Source: Podospora pseudoanserina (lineage: Eukaryota > Ascomycota > Sordariomycetes > Sordariales > Podosporaceae). Taken from it: DNA of 64,000 nucleotides. A program made the position numbers and the translations under genes. The notes below the pieces were generated by a model, which saw only the letters and a list, made by a program, of their open reading frames with translations, did not search any database and had not been told where the DNA came from. The stretch is taken from contig NW_026946672.1 in NCBI RefSeq assembly GCF_035222485.1, positions 1,054,001 to 1,118,000 of the forward strand. Reading direction: 5' to 3'. The stretch's first letter is position 1. Each line of letters begins with the position of its first letter. Shown piece after piece: positions 52,850 through 64,000 of the stretch.

Positions 52850-55800
52850 TGCGGCGGTGGGGGGTGTGAGATATGGTTTTTTTTTTTTTTTGTAAGGTGA
52901 GAGGTGAGTTTGAGAATGTGAGGCAATCACCGACAGCTGAATGAGCTATGGTGGAGTCGTTCGCTGGCGGAGTGTACTCACGACGTCACCACTAGCCCTG
53001 AGAGTGTGTAAAGTAGGTAGCTGTGAAAGGATGGCAACCACAACACACTCCGGGTTGGAAAGGGTGTGTCTGATCCCGAATGTGAGGTTCAATGGTCGAC
53101 AAAGCCTTCCTTCAGCGATTACCGAGAAGCAAGATACAGCAGTTGAGACGACGTGGGCCGCGGGTAAAAAGGACATTAACCAAACGATTGGAGCATATGT
53201 GTCAATTGGCAAAATATATACTTCTCCCCCTCCTACGAGCCAAGTATCACAGTCACATACAATCTCTATAGCCATCGACTTTTATCATGGCCGTTGTTCC
53301 CGTCTGGCGGAGTCGGCGTGCCGGAGAGGTTCTCTCGGACGTGCACTCGCCGTTGAAATGCTGCCGGAAGACGGCCCTCAGATCCGCTACGGCCCTCTCT
53401 GGCTGCAGACACGAGCTCACAGCCGAGAAGGTCGAGGGAAAGAGGGAAAGAGGCGGGGAGGGGAGAAAATAGCCGAACAACAAGAAACAGAGCTTTTGTT
53501 TCCGATATGCAACTGAGGTACAGATAGGTAGAATAGGTAGAATAGGTGTGTGGTGCAGAGCCTCGATGGGTTTTGGGTAGCACAGGTGGCACGGGAACCG
53601 GGAACCGACAGCATGGATCACAACCTGGCGCGCCAGCCTTTTTTCCTCCCGAACTTCATCCCGATTCATCATTGAAGAAGCATGTTGTTGCTGCACACAG
53701 CACGGATTAGTAAAGGCGACTATTTACCCCTTGTAGCACCTCAGTGGGAAAATTGCCCGAGGGGGTGACGTTGAAGCCCGAGGTGATGCCCTATTTCTTG
53801 CGCAAGCAAGCAAGCTGATACGACAAATGTGAGAGGGATAATAAAAAGAAAAGAAAAACGCAGGAGTTCCAACAGCCCGGTTGCTGCCATCAAATCTCTC
53901 ATTCACATGATGAGACCGGCGAGAAGAAAAGGATTTGTTGCGCAGTTGTCATCATCGGTCCTGGATTGAGGTGGGTGGTGAGCCCCCATGCCCCCCCGCG
54001 TGTGGGTGCGCCCAAAATCAACAAGATTGGGACCCAATGCGCAAATGGGTTTGGGCTGACGAGCAACGTGTCTGTCGAACTGAAATGAGATGGCGTGAAG
54101 CTGTGCTTCAGAGTTGTGTTTTCTGACAGTTGAGTGTCTCGGGTGGTCCCTTTTTTGTATGCTCGGTCAGGTTGATTAACCTAGGTGCCACTATCTAGAG
54201 GGCAAGCCGGGTAGTCCATGGTGTTGTGTCCTGCAGATAAAGTGCAAGCTGCAAGGCCGCAAGACACATGATCGACAGGTGCTGCAGGCTGGCCGCCCCT
54301 CGGTCCCAAAGAGGCATGCCACCGCTACCAAAAATGCTCCCCAAGAACTGGCCAGCTGCCCACTCAACAGGGAACGGAGATGTGACAAGTCATCTAGGCT
54401 CATGTATCGTGAGCTGGCAGCGCAGAAGGATGCCGGCAAAGTGGGTTGTAGAAGAGCATCATGGTCTTCGGCGCTTAAGCTTCGCACAGACGCTGCGGTT
54501 GCGCTGCCTTTTTTTCACCGTCTCTTTCGGAAGAATGGCAATTGCCGTATCCCGTTTTAGGAAGCCGGAGATTTGAGACGTGTTTTCGTTGAACACAACG
54601 TTGGTGTTGCATCAATGAGGAAGAGCGACGTTTTCGTGACCGGCCGTCCAATTTCCATCATCATCTGAAAGAAAAGAGGCACAACATAACCCCGCAAAAT
54701 TATTAGTGTTGCAAGGTCCCGGTCCCCACGCGCTTCTCTGCATGCCATCTGCACATCTTCTCGACGACCAGAAGCGATATTTTATCAGGCCAACGATAAT
54801 GTTCGGCTGCCAGCCGAATGTATTTTCGACAACCCTCATCTCCCGCCCTGTTTCTGCTGGCCTGATGACGATGGCGATCCACCTCACAGACGGGAGCGGC
54901 TGACGATGACCACGGTCCTGACGGGAATGTCTCAAATAATCTCATCAGCTTGTGAGACACCTCTTCGTCTTCCTGAAGCAGGATTATCTTGAACTGAGAC
55001 CTCTCCCATCGACTTCACACAGTACGTAATGCCACCACCCATCATCATGAAAATGTCTCATTGCACTTCCGATATTATTCCTCAGTCACCAGTGTTCCTT
55101 CTTTCCACGGTTACCACCGGTTAGAACACACGCCTGACGTGTTCTTCCAATCCTACATTTCGTCACGTCACATCTACGAGGTGGGTGTGAGATTGCCAAT
55201 CTTGGAGCCGACGTCGAAGTCTTCCAGGGCCCATGCCGTGGTGACCTGTTGCCTTCACCAGTCTCGGTTCGCCTCAGGGAGCAAGCACATCTACGATACT
55301 TCGTGGCGTCGTGGTAATCAATGTGGCCAACAAATGTCGCGATGGAGAAGTCTCCGGCAACCATCATCAATGGTACCAGTACCCGCCCCGTGTTGGGGCG
55401 GCCAACCTACCCTTTCACTACCTCGATGGCCTTTAACCCTTGTGAGGCTAGTGGGAGGTGATCAGGGACAGGGCAAATCTGCACGACAGACGAAGCGAGA
55501 CCGGATATGCATGCCCTATTCCGCAAGCAGGCATAGCACTGACGTCGATGCAGCACTCTCCCACCCACTGGTCGCATGGGAAGGTCGCAGAAACCGTCGT
55601 TAGAAGCCTCACAAGAAAAACGAACATGACGATGGCATCGCCGCCGGTTTGCTGGCATTGTCCAGCCCTAAGAAGACGAACCGGGATTCTTACTCGCCCT
55701 GCCTCGGCCTCATGGGATTTCTGCGCGTGCGTTGTGGGCTGCATTTCTGCAGGAAAGCCCAAGGTCTCTGGCACCAGTAAAACTCGGAATTGCTCAGGCA

Positions 55801-58800
55801 TCAATGCGAGATGCAGGAGTCTCTGGATGGGGGAGCAGAGTCTTCGCTGACGTCCTGCATGCCCAGTTTTCAGGGGTCTCGAGGATGGCTTGCAGTATAC
55901 ACACATGCTTAAGAGTCTGTTGTATACCTATCGAACCGGTCAACTCGGTCCCTATATAGCCAGTGTGTTCGGTAGGTTCGGTACCAGGCCAGCGTGTATA
56001 AAGAGCCGGCAGGACCTGCTACCAGAGGATTTGGTTGCCGCGTGTCAACCGTGTCAACCCAGTTGGAGAAAAGACTGGCCTGACGTTGGAAGCATTGGAA
56101 AAGTTCCGACTGTGCCGCCCGCCTCATGCCCAATGGCTTGGGTGCTTGACTTCCAATCATCTGAAGTTCCCTGGAGATTGACAAGATGGCGTCGATCGTC
56201 GACGTTCGCAGGAAGATTTGCTCGCCTTGACAAAGCTCTGCTCTGCCACACCGGGATATTTATCAAAAAGATTACCGGTGATGCTGGCAGCAATATATCT
56301 GAGCGGGGCTTGGCGAACCACCCAATGATGCAACCCACTTGGCGGGGAAATTCCCCAATGGTTCTTGTAATAATAAACAGCATGTGCAATTTTTATTTTT
56401 TTGAATATTTCGCGCCTTTCCCGCCGGCCACCTGGTCCTGAACTGTTGAATGTGAATGTGTGCCCGAATGGATCTCCCGTGTCAGTCATGACATGACAAC
56501 ATCGCGAACATGCTGGAAAGGTCTTTCTGTTAAACTATAGCGCCACGGGGCCACGGGGACCGCGAAGTCGTCTGTGAGTATGAGCTGGCAGGTGGACATG
56601 GTGGACATGGCAGATGAGAATCCAGTCAGGACCCGCATCGGACCAAGATCCGGTACCACGCTGCAACGACAAGGGCAAGCTGTCTCCATGATGGACAGCG
56701 CTGGCTGGCGGCGGTGACAGCAAGAACCAAGCTAGGGCGGTGACGTTTCCAGACATACTTGGGGGGGCTACGGGGCCTAGCGCAATGGCCGTTCCGCCTT
56801 CCGCGAGAAGAAGATGGTCTGGCGGGAAGGCGCTATTCCCAATTGTGCCCGTCATCGCCAGCGTCCCTACCCTTTTCACTCCGCATTCAAGAGAATTGGG
56901 TTCACTAGTTTGCGCAAATAAAGTGGACACCTCGCGGTGAGCATTTCATCCATGACAGGACCAGGAGCATTCACCGTTTTCCATTCATCATACGGTAGTA
57001 GTGTATCAATCAAAACGGTCTCTCCCGCGGCACACACACACCTTCACACACACACCTTCCAATCCTTCCACCGAGCTTCCAGAAACACTTTTTGTTGCTT
57101 TCCAGCTTGGCCGTCCAAGCTCTCCGGGCTGTCCTTGTCTTCACTCTCCAACAGCTGCCCGAAAGGGAAGACCTCACCGCACTGGAGCCAGCACAGTACG
57201 CTACATACGGACAAGTCCGCAAAACAAGACATTGCAAGCCGCCACTCGGCGCACTTTTTTACTGAACGCCTGAACCGGCATCACGAGCCTGACGGCGAAC
57301 TCCCCGGAAGTCCGTTTTCTTGATTTTTGATTGTCGATTCCGGGGTGCCGGTCAGCTTCCAATCGCATGCTCAGCTTCGTATTACGCCTGTAATTACTAA
57401 CAGGCCGTTTCATTACACGCAGGACACAGGAACAGACAGAAGAAAACGTTTCCCTCCCGAGCTCTCCCAGACATGATAATTCAGCGGATATCCGTCTCGG
57501 GGCTATTCTGGGGTCTCATTTCACAGCGGTGATGGACCTAGTGTAAATGGCATCAGAGGGATCTGACCCGCTGCGCCTGCGCCTTCGAATGACGGGCATC
57601 TCGGCTCCGCTAGCCAAGTTGCGCTCCCGCCCGCTGCGCCTAAACTCGCTCAGTATCCAGTGTCCACGCTTGCCAGCTCACTCACTTCCCGTCAGCTTCT
57701 GACCAAAGACCTCGATCACGATGTGGGCATTGGCCACTTTTCTATGCAAGCCCGAGCTCCAACATGTCACACACTAGTTGCATAATGAAGAGAAGCACAC
57801 GCCATATCAAGCACGGCTTTATATACCCATCTCACCACCATCAGCAGACCCTCATGCCTTAGCCACCAACAACTGAGTCTACCACACACCCCCTTAGGAG
57901 CTTGGTCTCCTTCCTGCGGTCAGTGAGGCCATTTGAGAGACAGTCACAGTACTAGCAGCAGTTAAGCGCCAGGTGTGCAGGTTGTCGACCCAACCGCAGA
58001 CGGTGAGCATCTGAGGATCTGCCAGAGGTCTCAGAACCAGCATCGTGGCGGGCTTGGTCAGTGGGTGATCTCGCCGCCATGTGTTGACTAGTTAGCACTT
58101 ATACCACGCAGACTGCTCCTCCTGCCATCTTGGGCATAACAAAGAGCTTCCTACCGGGGAGAATCTGCACACATTTAAAACGACCACCGCTTCATCGGAT
58201 TGCTCGTCAAGGTCCAAACTGGACGTTCTCCGGCCCACATTATGGCGCGCTTTATAGCTGCCAAGAATTGAGAAGAAAAAAACGTTGGCTCAGAACGGAA
58301 ACCGCTTTGGAACTAGCCCTGGAGGAGTGGATTACAGGGCTTATACTGCCGCTCATGCGAGCCACCCATCCAGCTGCTCGGGGCCAGTTCCTCGGGTCGC
58401 TAGGGGTGCGGGAGTCACGCAAGTGAAGAGTGTCTTGCTTGTCTTCCCGCCCGCGTTGAAGACCGTTGCCAGCGCCCATCATTTCTTTTTGCCTCGTTCA
58501 ACATGAAAAAAGAAAGAGACGAGAAAGACTGTCCGGCAGCCAACCATTCCAGAAGGAGTCGTTGTCGAAGCCCCGTTGTGGCCCTAGCAGACGGGCAAGC
58601 ATTTACGCATTCTGCAGTTCCACGCCCCCCCTCCCCGGCTTCCATGGCCAGTGGTAACTGGACCCCGGTACCTGTCCAGGGCACTACTGACACCTCCACT
58701 GCCCAAAGGACCCAACTACTCGTTCGTGCTGAAGTCAAGGGTCAGCATCCTAGCTCATACACTACCTACTAGGTACACTGGTACCTACACTGTTCCTTGA

Positions 58801-59966
58801 CCGATAAGAGGGGGAGTGGGTAAGAAAACGACATGGGCCTTACACCTGGGGGTTTAAAGGTTGGTGCGTGGCAACCGCAAGAGCCTGCTATCTTTGTCAT
58901 TTCCAACCTGGACGCTCTCAATATCTTCTTGTCCCAAGTCTTCAACCTTTGGTCTCGGGACAGTAACGGAAAAGTGGCCCCGAAAGAGTACGCTGAGACG
59001 GGGCTTTGATATCAGTAACACTATTGCCGCCGTTCGGAAGACACGATAACTACTGGGCTGCTCTCTCAGTCCACTCCCCCGAGCTCCTCGATACCCACCA
59101 CAGAGACACCACAGGTCCCCTCTTTGTTGTAAAATTGCGAGGCAACGACGGGAAGGCCTTGGCTGTGCTGTGGGATTGTCCATTCAGACGACAAATCACC
59201 TTAGCGCAAACTCTGGGGTCCCTCACTTCGACCACTCAACTGCGAAGAGCATCCGTACGGAGGAGATATTAAGTAGTGGCTCGCCCCGCTGGGTCACCCG
59301 CAGCCCGTTCTGCTTGAAACGTATGTGTGTCTCTGCATTCGCTACCTGATATATTCGGCAAAGATCCCATCCCATCCCGTACTCCACGACGGCTGTACCC
59401 TTTCCTGTCCGAGGTATCCTGCAGCGTGGCTTCCATCAAACCTGGTGCTGGCACGCAACCGCCTGACGCAGGCCAACGCATAGAGGAGGTCGTGGGCCTT
59501 TGAACACGCACTTGCATCTACCTTGGCGTCATTGCTCCGCTGCCGCTCTCCAGTACGGCCCAGTGTCGTCCTACAGCTCCGCCAGCAGAGGACGTGGTTC
59601 GGAATCCGCTCTCTCAGCGCCTTACACACCTTGTGTGACATAAAGGGACATCGTGAGAGCACCTCCCGGGACCCCAAACCTTCCATCCTTGACAGTGGAA
59701 CAGCCGGCTTATAGCTGTTTCAACACGAATCCGTCAGTCTGGCGATCACGGCGCCGATTCACCAGCGGTGGGCCCAAGAACCAGCACCCCGCTGGTCTGG
59801 TGCGGACACCTCGCTGCTGTTCACGACAGCCGCCCAGGACCACCGAAGGAGGGGAGCCCAAGGTACTGGCCTTGACCAAGGACTGGTCCTCCCGGTGCCC
59901 GACAGCAGTTACAGGCGTCAATGTCACGGTCTTCAAGGCCTCAAAAGCGAAGGGGAACAGACCTCG
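52850..59966. other. 7.1-kb gene-free region upstream of bZIP gene
   Basis: Both flanking genes start at its edges. Frames up to about 190 codons exist on both strands (for example 52941-53516, 55061-55603, 55890-56441), none with family features or convincing splice partners. It has a CACACACACC repeat at 57032-57058 and a TAGGTAC/GTACCTA inverted repeat at 58770-58787. It may hold a long leader or noncoding RNA. Confidence 0.5.
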
Positions 59967-60103
59967 ATGTCGCAGGGGGGGCCAGCACCTCCCCCTTCTT
60001 CTCGTCCTTCTTCGCAATCGCCAGCGACAGACACCACCTCTCCACAACACCGACAACAACATCTCGGTCAACAAGATGCTCCCAGAACACAGTCGTCCCA
60101 TAA
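59921..60103 (+). promoter_or_regulatory. Upstream open reading frame overlapping the bZIP start
   Basis: An ATG at 59921 opens a 60-codon frame that runs past the bZIP ATG (59967) in another frame. A tiny 8-codon frame begins at 59323. If the transcript starts upstream, these could dampen translation of the regulator, as upstream frames do in GCN4/cpc-1 mRNAs. Leader extent is unknown. Confidence 0.3.
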
Positions 60104-61820
60104 ACCCAGCGGAGCAACGGTAGTCGAAGGAAACGAAAGAGGCTGGCAGCCAGGAAACCGACCCTCTGGCGTACACAACATCCTTAATCCCGCAGGCTCA
60201 CAACCTGCTCCTGCCGAAGGCAGCCCCCAACCAACAATGGGGCCAACTCCTCAATATGGGACAACACAGGGCTCGCCTTCACGTCCTTATACCATCCCAG
60301 GACAGAGTGGGGCTTCCACACCAAGGGCAACTCACGCGCAGACACGTCCGACAGCATCTCCGGCCGGTGGTTCCTCTTCGGCCGAGAGGGGCTCACCTTC
60401 ATCTGTCCATCCCTATCCTTTTACTGCGAGACGGATACTAACCCCAAAGTCCCCGAGAGTTGCAAGCCTTAGCAGGGCTGCTCTGCGAACAGTCGAACCC
60501 CAGCTCGCAAATTTACCGGCCCCTACTCCGAGAACTTCGTCTCAGACAAATGACCTTTCCATGCTCATCGGTCCTCCGTTGGGAGCTCCGTCGCCATACC
60601 CCGGCTCCCACGCCCCCACGCGGCCGACCTCTGGGCTTTCTCGATCACTCTCACAACCCAGTCTGAGCCACGGCCACCCAATGGCACACCCCCGTGAACT
60701 AGCACACCCAGCTCCCCTCAAACGTGAACACAGCGGGCAGCCAGTCTTTCCAGGCTCACCATATGGGACACCGACCATGTCAAGCAGGGGACTGCCGGCA
60801 TCCAATCCTCATGGTGATGGGCGATGGGGGCCAGGGCCCATGGGCACACTTCCGCCAGCAGGCTCAGCAACTCGAAGCTTGCAGATTTCGGAAGGCCAGA
60901 CTCTATTAACAATCACACCGAGGCATGGAGAGGAGATTGTGGTTCCGGTGGACGTTCACCAAGCGTCGAAGCAGGCGGATGAGAAGAGACAACGAAACGC
61001 GGGGGCTTCAGCGAGATTCAGACAGCGCAAGAAGGAGAGGGAGAGAGAACAGCAACAGGGGCTACAAAAGTTGGAGTCGAGAAACCGGGAGTTGGAAAGG
61101 AAGGCGGATGAGCTGGAGAAGCGGTGCCAGGAGCTACAAATTGAGCGTGACCACTACAGAAATGACCGAAATCGTCTGCGAGATATCGTTGCCCGAACGG
61201 CTGGTATCAGCGAGTGGGCGGAAGGACCGCCGAGCCCGTCTACGTCAAGAGTCCCAGCACCCTATCCAACGGCAGGAGATAGCAGGTCACATACACCACA
61301 CCAACAGCCGATGCCAGTATCGCACGCGCACTCACAGTCACACTCTCACCCATACCCTCACCCTCACCCTGCTGCTCACCCTCTTCAACATCCCCACCCA
61401 CATCCTCATGTGCGCCCGAGCGCCTACGGGGAACCATCTATGCTCGAGCCGCCCCTGAGAAGGCGAAGAACAGATTCCGAACCTCAGATGCCCACATCAT
61501 CCTTTGCCCTGTCCACACCGACCACCCTGCCACCCATCGCTGGTGCTTCTGCGTTTGGAATCCCACCGTCTCCCCATATTACACCACCCCCGGGACCTTC
61601 ACGACTACCCCCTCTTCGATTCGAGCCCCAGCCGGGAGGAACTTCCTCGACGACACCATCACCTGCCCCCAGCGGCCCTCCCTCTCTGCCACCGACGCTT
61701 CCCCCGTCCCTCCCCCCTCAACCGATCACACCATACCCGCCTCAATACCACCGAAAGAGCTCGTACGAAACCGCCGGTTGGGCTACCGAGCCACGACCTT
61801 CTGAGGGAGGACCGAGGTGA
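59967..61820 (+). CDS. bZIP transcription factor
   Basis: A single exon of 617 residues. A Pro/Ser/Gln-rich disordered N-terminus is followed by a bZIP domain at about residues 335-410. The basic region KRQRNAGASARFRQRKKERE carries the N-x3-A-x-x-R signature, then a leucine-zipper coiled coil (LQKLESRNRELERKADELEK and LQIERDHYRNDRNRL). The C-terminal half is disordered with a His-Pro-rich stretch (HSHPYPHPHPAAHPLQHPHP). The frame is open upstream to 59895, but its first ATG is 59967. The basic region resembles fungal Met4/Cys-3-like and related bZIP proteins; I cannot name the orthologue. Expected to be nuclear and to bind as a dimer. Confidence 0.86.
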   Translation: MSQGGPAPPPSSRPSSQSPATDTTSPQHRQQHLGQQDAPRTQSSHKPSGATVVEGNERGWQPGNRPSGVHNILNPAGSQPAPAEGSPQPTMGPTPQYGTTQGSPSRPYTIPGQSGASTPRATHAQTRPTASPAGGSSSAERGSPSSVHPYPFTARRILTPKSPRVASLSRAALRTVEPQLANLPAPTPRTSSQTNDLSMLIGPPLGAPSPYPGSHAPTRPTSGLSRSLSQPSLSHGHPMAHPRELAHPAPLKREHSGQPVFPGSPYGTPTMSSRGLPASNPHGDGRWGPGPMGTLPPAGSATRSLQISEGQTLLTITPRHGEEIVVPVDVHQASKQADEKRQRNAGASARFRQRKKEREREQQQGLQKLESRNRELERKADELEKRCQELQIERDHYRNDRNRLRDIVARTAGISEWAEGPPSPSTSRVPAPYPTAGDSRSHTPHQQPMPVSHAHSQSHSHPYPHPHPAAHPLQHPHPHPHVRPSAYGEPSMLEPPLRRRRTDSEPQMPTSSFALSTPTTLPPIAGASAFGIPPSPHITPPPGPSRLPPLRFEPQPGGTSSTTPSPAPSGPPSLPPTLPPSLPPQPITPYPPQYHRKSSYETAGWATEPRPSEGGPR

Positions 61821-63830
61821 ATAACGCATACGACAGAACATACTACACATATCGAATCATTTACACCCAATACCTTATAATACCCCCTTCCACCACATAC
61901 ATTTCCTTTGTTTTTATTGGGCATCATACTAGAGGATCAAAACAAATTGCCACGGGCGACCAGGGCGAGGCCAGACGGACCACAGTTTCTTGTTTAGGGC
62001 GGGAGGAGAAAGAAAATTCAAAAGATGTTTTTGGCTTTGTTTTTCTAACTGTCGTTTGTTTCTTTTGTCTTTTTGCTAGCATTTTGGAAGCGCGGGGTTT
62101 CTTGATGGGTTGTTTTTGGGTTTTGGGTTTTCTATTATCAAACTTGTTGTAATACCCACCACACAGCATATAGCATTCCTTTTTTTTCTGTCTGTATAAT
62201 TTTTTTTTGTTGAATATCAAGTTTCTAATCATCATAACACCACCACCTGCACATATTCAGCCTTTTGTTCAGTTATGTACAATCCTTTTTTTTTTTCTGT
62301 TTTTTAGATATCTTCGCGGAGAGAGGAGGTACGGTGGGAGGAGGAATAATTGTCTTTTTGGGCTACTATGCCAATGAAAGCTTAGCTGGGGAGGATTGGG
62401 TGGGTTTTCTCTTTTATGGACACACGGGCGTTGGATTAGGAAAAGTTGGAGCAGCAGCAGAAAGTGTGCGTGTGTTCCTGCAAGAAGTTTCACCGATTGG
62501 ACAATGTTTTCTCCTTGGTTTCTTGCCTCTGATTTGTCTGCTTTAATCTTGACAAGTTCGGTTCAAAGAGGAGGAGGCTGGGAGGGGGGGAGAGCAAGGT
62601 TTCAGGGGAGCAGCCGGCGAGCATATTCGATACCAAGATTGTTTTTATCATTGTTGTTCAAGTTCTATTCGTTGAATACCCGACAGGATACAAAGTCAAC
62701 AGACGGCCGAGGTAGGAGGTTGGGCGGGGGCTACGGGCAGCGGTAGAATGCAAACTGCATGTGTATATGTATGTTTACATACTGCATGCCTGTCTGTGAG
62801 GGGGAGGAGGCTGGAGCTGTATCCAATGGGGATATATAATAGGGTAGTAGCACGCGACTGGCAAGAAGCTGTGGTTTGCTGTTCGGCCGTGATCTCTCAA
62901 AGCTGCAGCTGCGAGATAGAACTTTGAGAAGCAAAGCTACTGTTACAGTACATGTACATATATTTGGTACATTGCATACATTATTGTATATCTAGTTGCA
63001 ACCGCCAGCAAGTAAATCAAGAATGTCCAAAGGATCAGAACAGCCACAAAGCTAGTTACATGCCTAATTAGGTAGGGTCAAAGTGCGGAAATAATAAAAC
63101 GTCAAGGTTGACCGGTGGTCTACACATCAAACTGTGGCTTAAGAGTTGCTGTTGTCCATGCATTCAGACGCCAGATGATAAAATCCCGATTACCGCGCTT
63201 AAATGATTCGACATAGGCGCCGTTTTATGCTCCCCTTTCCCCCACCACACCCACCTTCACACGAATCCAACATGCATGTTTTGGGCGAGCGCGGGTGATG
63301 GAGGGTGGTGTTGCAGTTTCGCCAGGCTGCAGAAAGTGCAGAAAAAAAAATGTAGGTATTGTATGTGTGAGGATGAATTGTGCTGCTGCTGCTGCAACAC
63401 CAGAGTTACGTTGACTTTTCACCCATCCACAGACACACACAAACTGCTGAGCCGCAGCCTCGTTCTGCTGCAACATATGCAAGAAGGCTTGCCTCGCCTT
63501 GTCAAACCGTTGTCCCCCCCATCCCCCCGATTTACCCTTTTCAGCATCATGCTGTGTTGCAACACACACCTATGTGACAACCCACCCCCGCCTTGGGCCT
63601 CCCCCATAACACCTCCTCCTCCAAAAAGATGGTGTGTAAGAAACCGTCTGGTCGGGCGAGGTGAGGAAGGGAAGACCGGGCAAAACCAGGTTGGGGTGTA
63701 CAGTGCTACTAATCCTGGGTGATCCATGAGGTGGCTACTACCGGTCAACACACCCATCACCGGTCACCACCCATTCCTTCCTTCCTTCCTTCCTTCCTCC
63801 CCCCCACCACCGCCGCCGCCTCGCAGAAAG
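61821..63830. other. Intergenic, 3' flanks
   Basis: Contains T-rich 3' flank of the bZIP gene (about 62030-62310), no recognised gene, and a TTCC microsatellite near the right end. Frames near 63225-63760 lie on both strands and lack family features. Confidence 0.55.
63774..63798. repeat. (TTCC)6 microsatellite
   Basis: About six TTCC units immediately before a C-run, some 35 bp beyond the stop codon of the right-edge gene. Confidence 0.85.
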
Positions 63831-64000
63831 CTAGGTCTTGAACAAGACGACCCTGTGGCACATTGTGTTGTTCCAGAGTTTCTTGGCTCCCTTGTTCACA
63901 ATCTCATCATTTTCCCACTCGCCGCGTCTGACGATAGTTTTTTGCCATTGGCCGTGTACAAGCGACCGCAGCAAATAAATCATTTGCATGAAATGAAGGT
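63831..64000 (-). CDS. C-terminus of an unidentified protein (partial)
   Basis: On the minus strand the frame is open from the window edge for 55 codons to TAG at 63833-63831. It reads LLRSLVHGQWQKTIVRRGEW, continues ENDEIVNKGAKKLWNN and ends HRVVLFKT. Composition and codon use look coding, with balanced charged and aromatic residues and no low complexity. I do not recognise the family. The rest lies to the right of the window. Confidence 0.5.
   Translation of the reverse strand, partial: LHFMQMIYLLRSLVHGQWQKTIVRRGEWENDEIVNKGAKKLWNNTMCHRVVLFKT

Noticed and set aside
58770-58787. TAGGTAC/GTACCTA inverted repeat
   Set aside because: Short, and TAGGTACCTA-like sequences are common in such genomes.
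1-64000. CRISPR arrays, 5S rRNA genes, telomere repeats, retroelements or other virus-like fossils
   Set aside because: None recognised by eye in either strand; only isolated telobox-like cores and simple repeats were found.

Overview
The window is nuclear DNA of a filamentous ascomycete, most likely a Sordariomycete (inference). Genes are split by short GT-AG introns of about 50-100 nt with CTAAC/CTAAT-like branch sites. The gene set is typically fungal: SEC12, THI6, a fungal-type chitin deacetylase, GH30, DUF5672, C2H2 and bZIP regulators. No bacterial operons, CRISPR, rRNA, retroelement coding region or virus-like gene was seen. All gene models were built by eye from reading frame, splice-site and protein-family logic. 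No database search was run.

Layout: 0-10 kb holds the end of a coiled-coil gene (1-144), an intracellular LysM protein (609-1643, -), a GDSL/SGNH esterase of the IAH1 type (3157-4146, +), a conserved fungal protein of unknown function (5653-7601, +) and an isochorismatase-like cysteine hydrolase (9194-10031, -). 10-23 kb holds bifunctional thiamine enzyme THI6 (10546-12299, -), a secreted GH30 glycosidase (13517-15027, +), two divergent DUF5672 glycosyltransferase-like genes (15367-16951, - and 17980-19031, +) with a possible 71-residue gene between them, and a chitin deacetylase with three chitin-binding domains (20426-22544, +). 22.5-27.4 kb is a gene-free island with a cluster of tRNA-derived, SINE-like repeats. 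27-46 kb holds a GPI-anchored wall protein (27379-28104, -), a three-finger C2H2 regulator (32620-35055, +), a PGAP4-like GPI glycosyltransferase (35961-37226, +), an LMBR1-family membrane protein (37962-40193, -), aldehyde dehydrogenase (40925-42605, +) and SEC12 (43371-45275, +). 46-64 kb holds an unknown, probably nuclear protein (46110-47949, -), an SMP-30/gluconolactonase (51291-52849, -) with an unusually long intron, a 7.1-kb gene-free stretch, a bZIP regulator (59967-61820, +) and the 3' end of one more gene (63831-64000, -).

There is no metabolic cluster, but a cell-surface theme recurs: a wall glycosidase, two putative glycosyltransferases, a chitin deacetylase, a GPI wall protein and a putative GPI-glycan-modifying enzyme. 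This could be chance. Both regulators have very long upstream regions (4.5 and 7.1 kb).

The most novel items are the SINE-like cluster with compensating T-stem changes, a 12-bp-arm perfect palindrome at 19818-19844, a two-part motif (GATAAGCTGATAA plus CCTCRGCC) shared by two promoters, another tRNA-like fold at 37.5 kb, and the small split gene between the DUF5672 genes.
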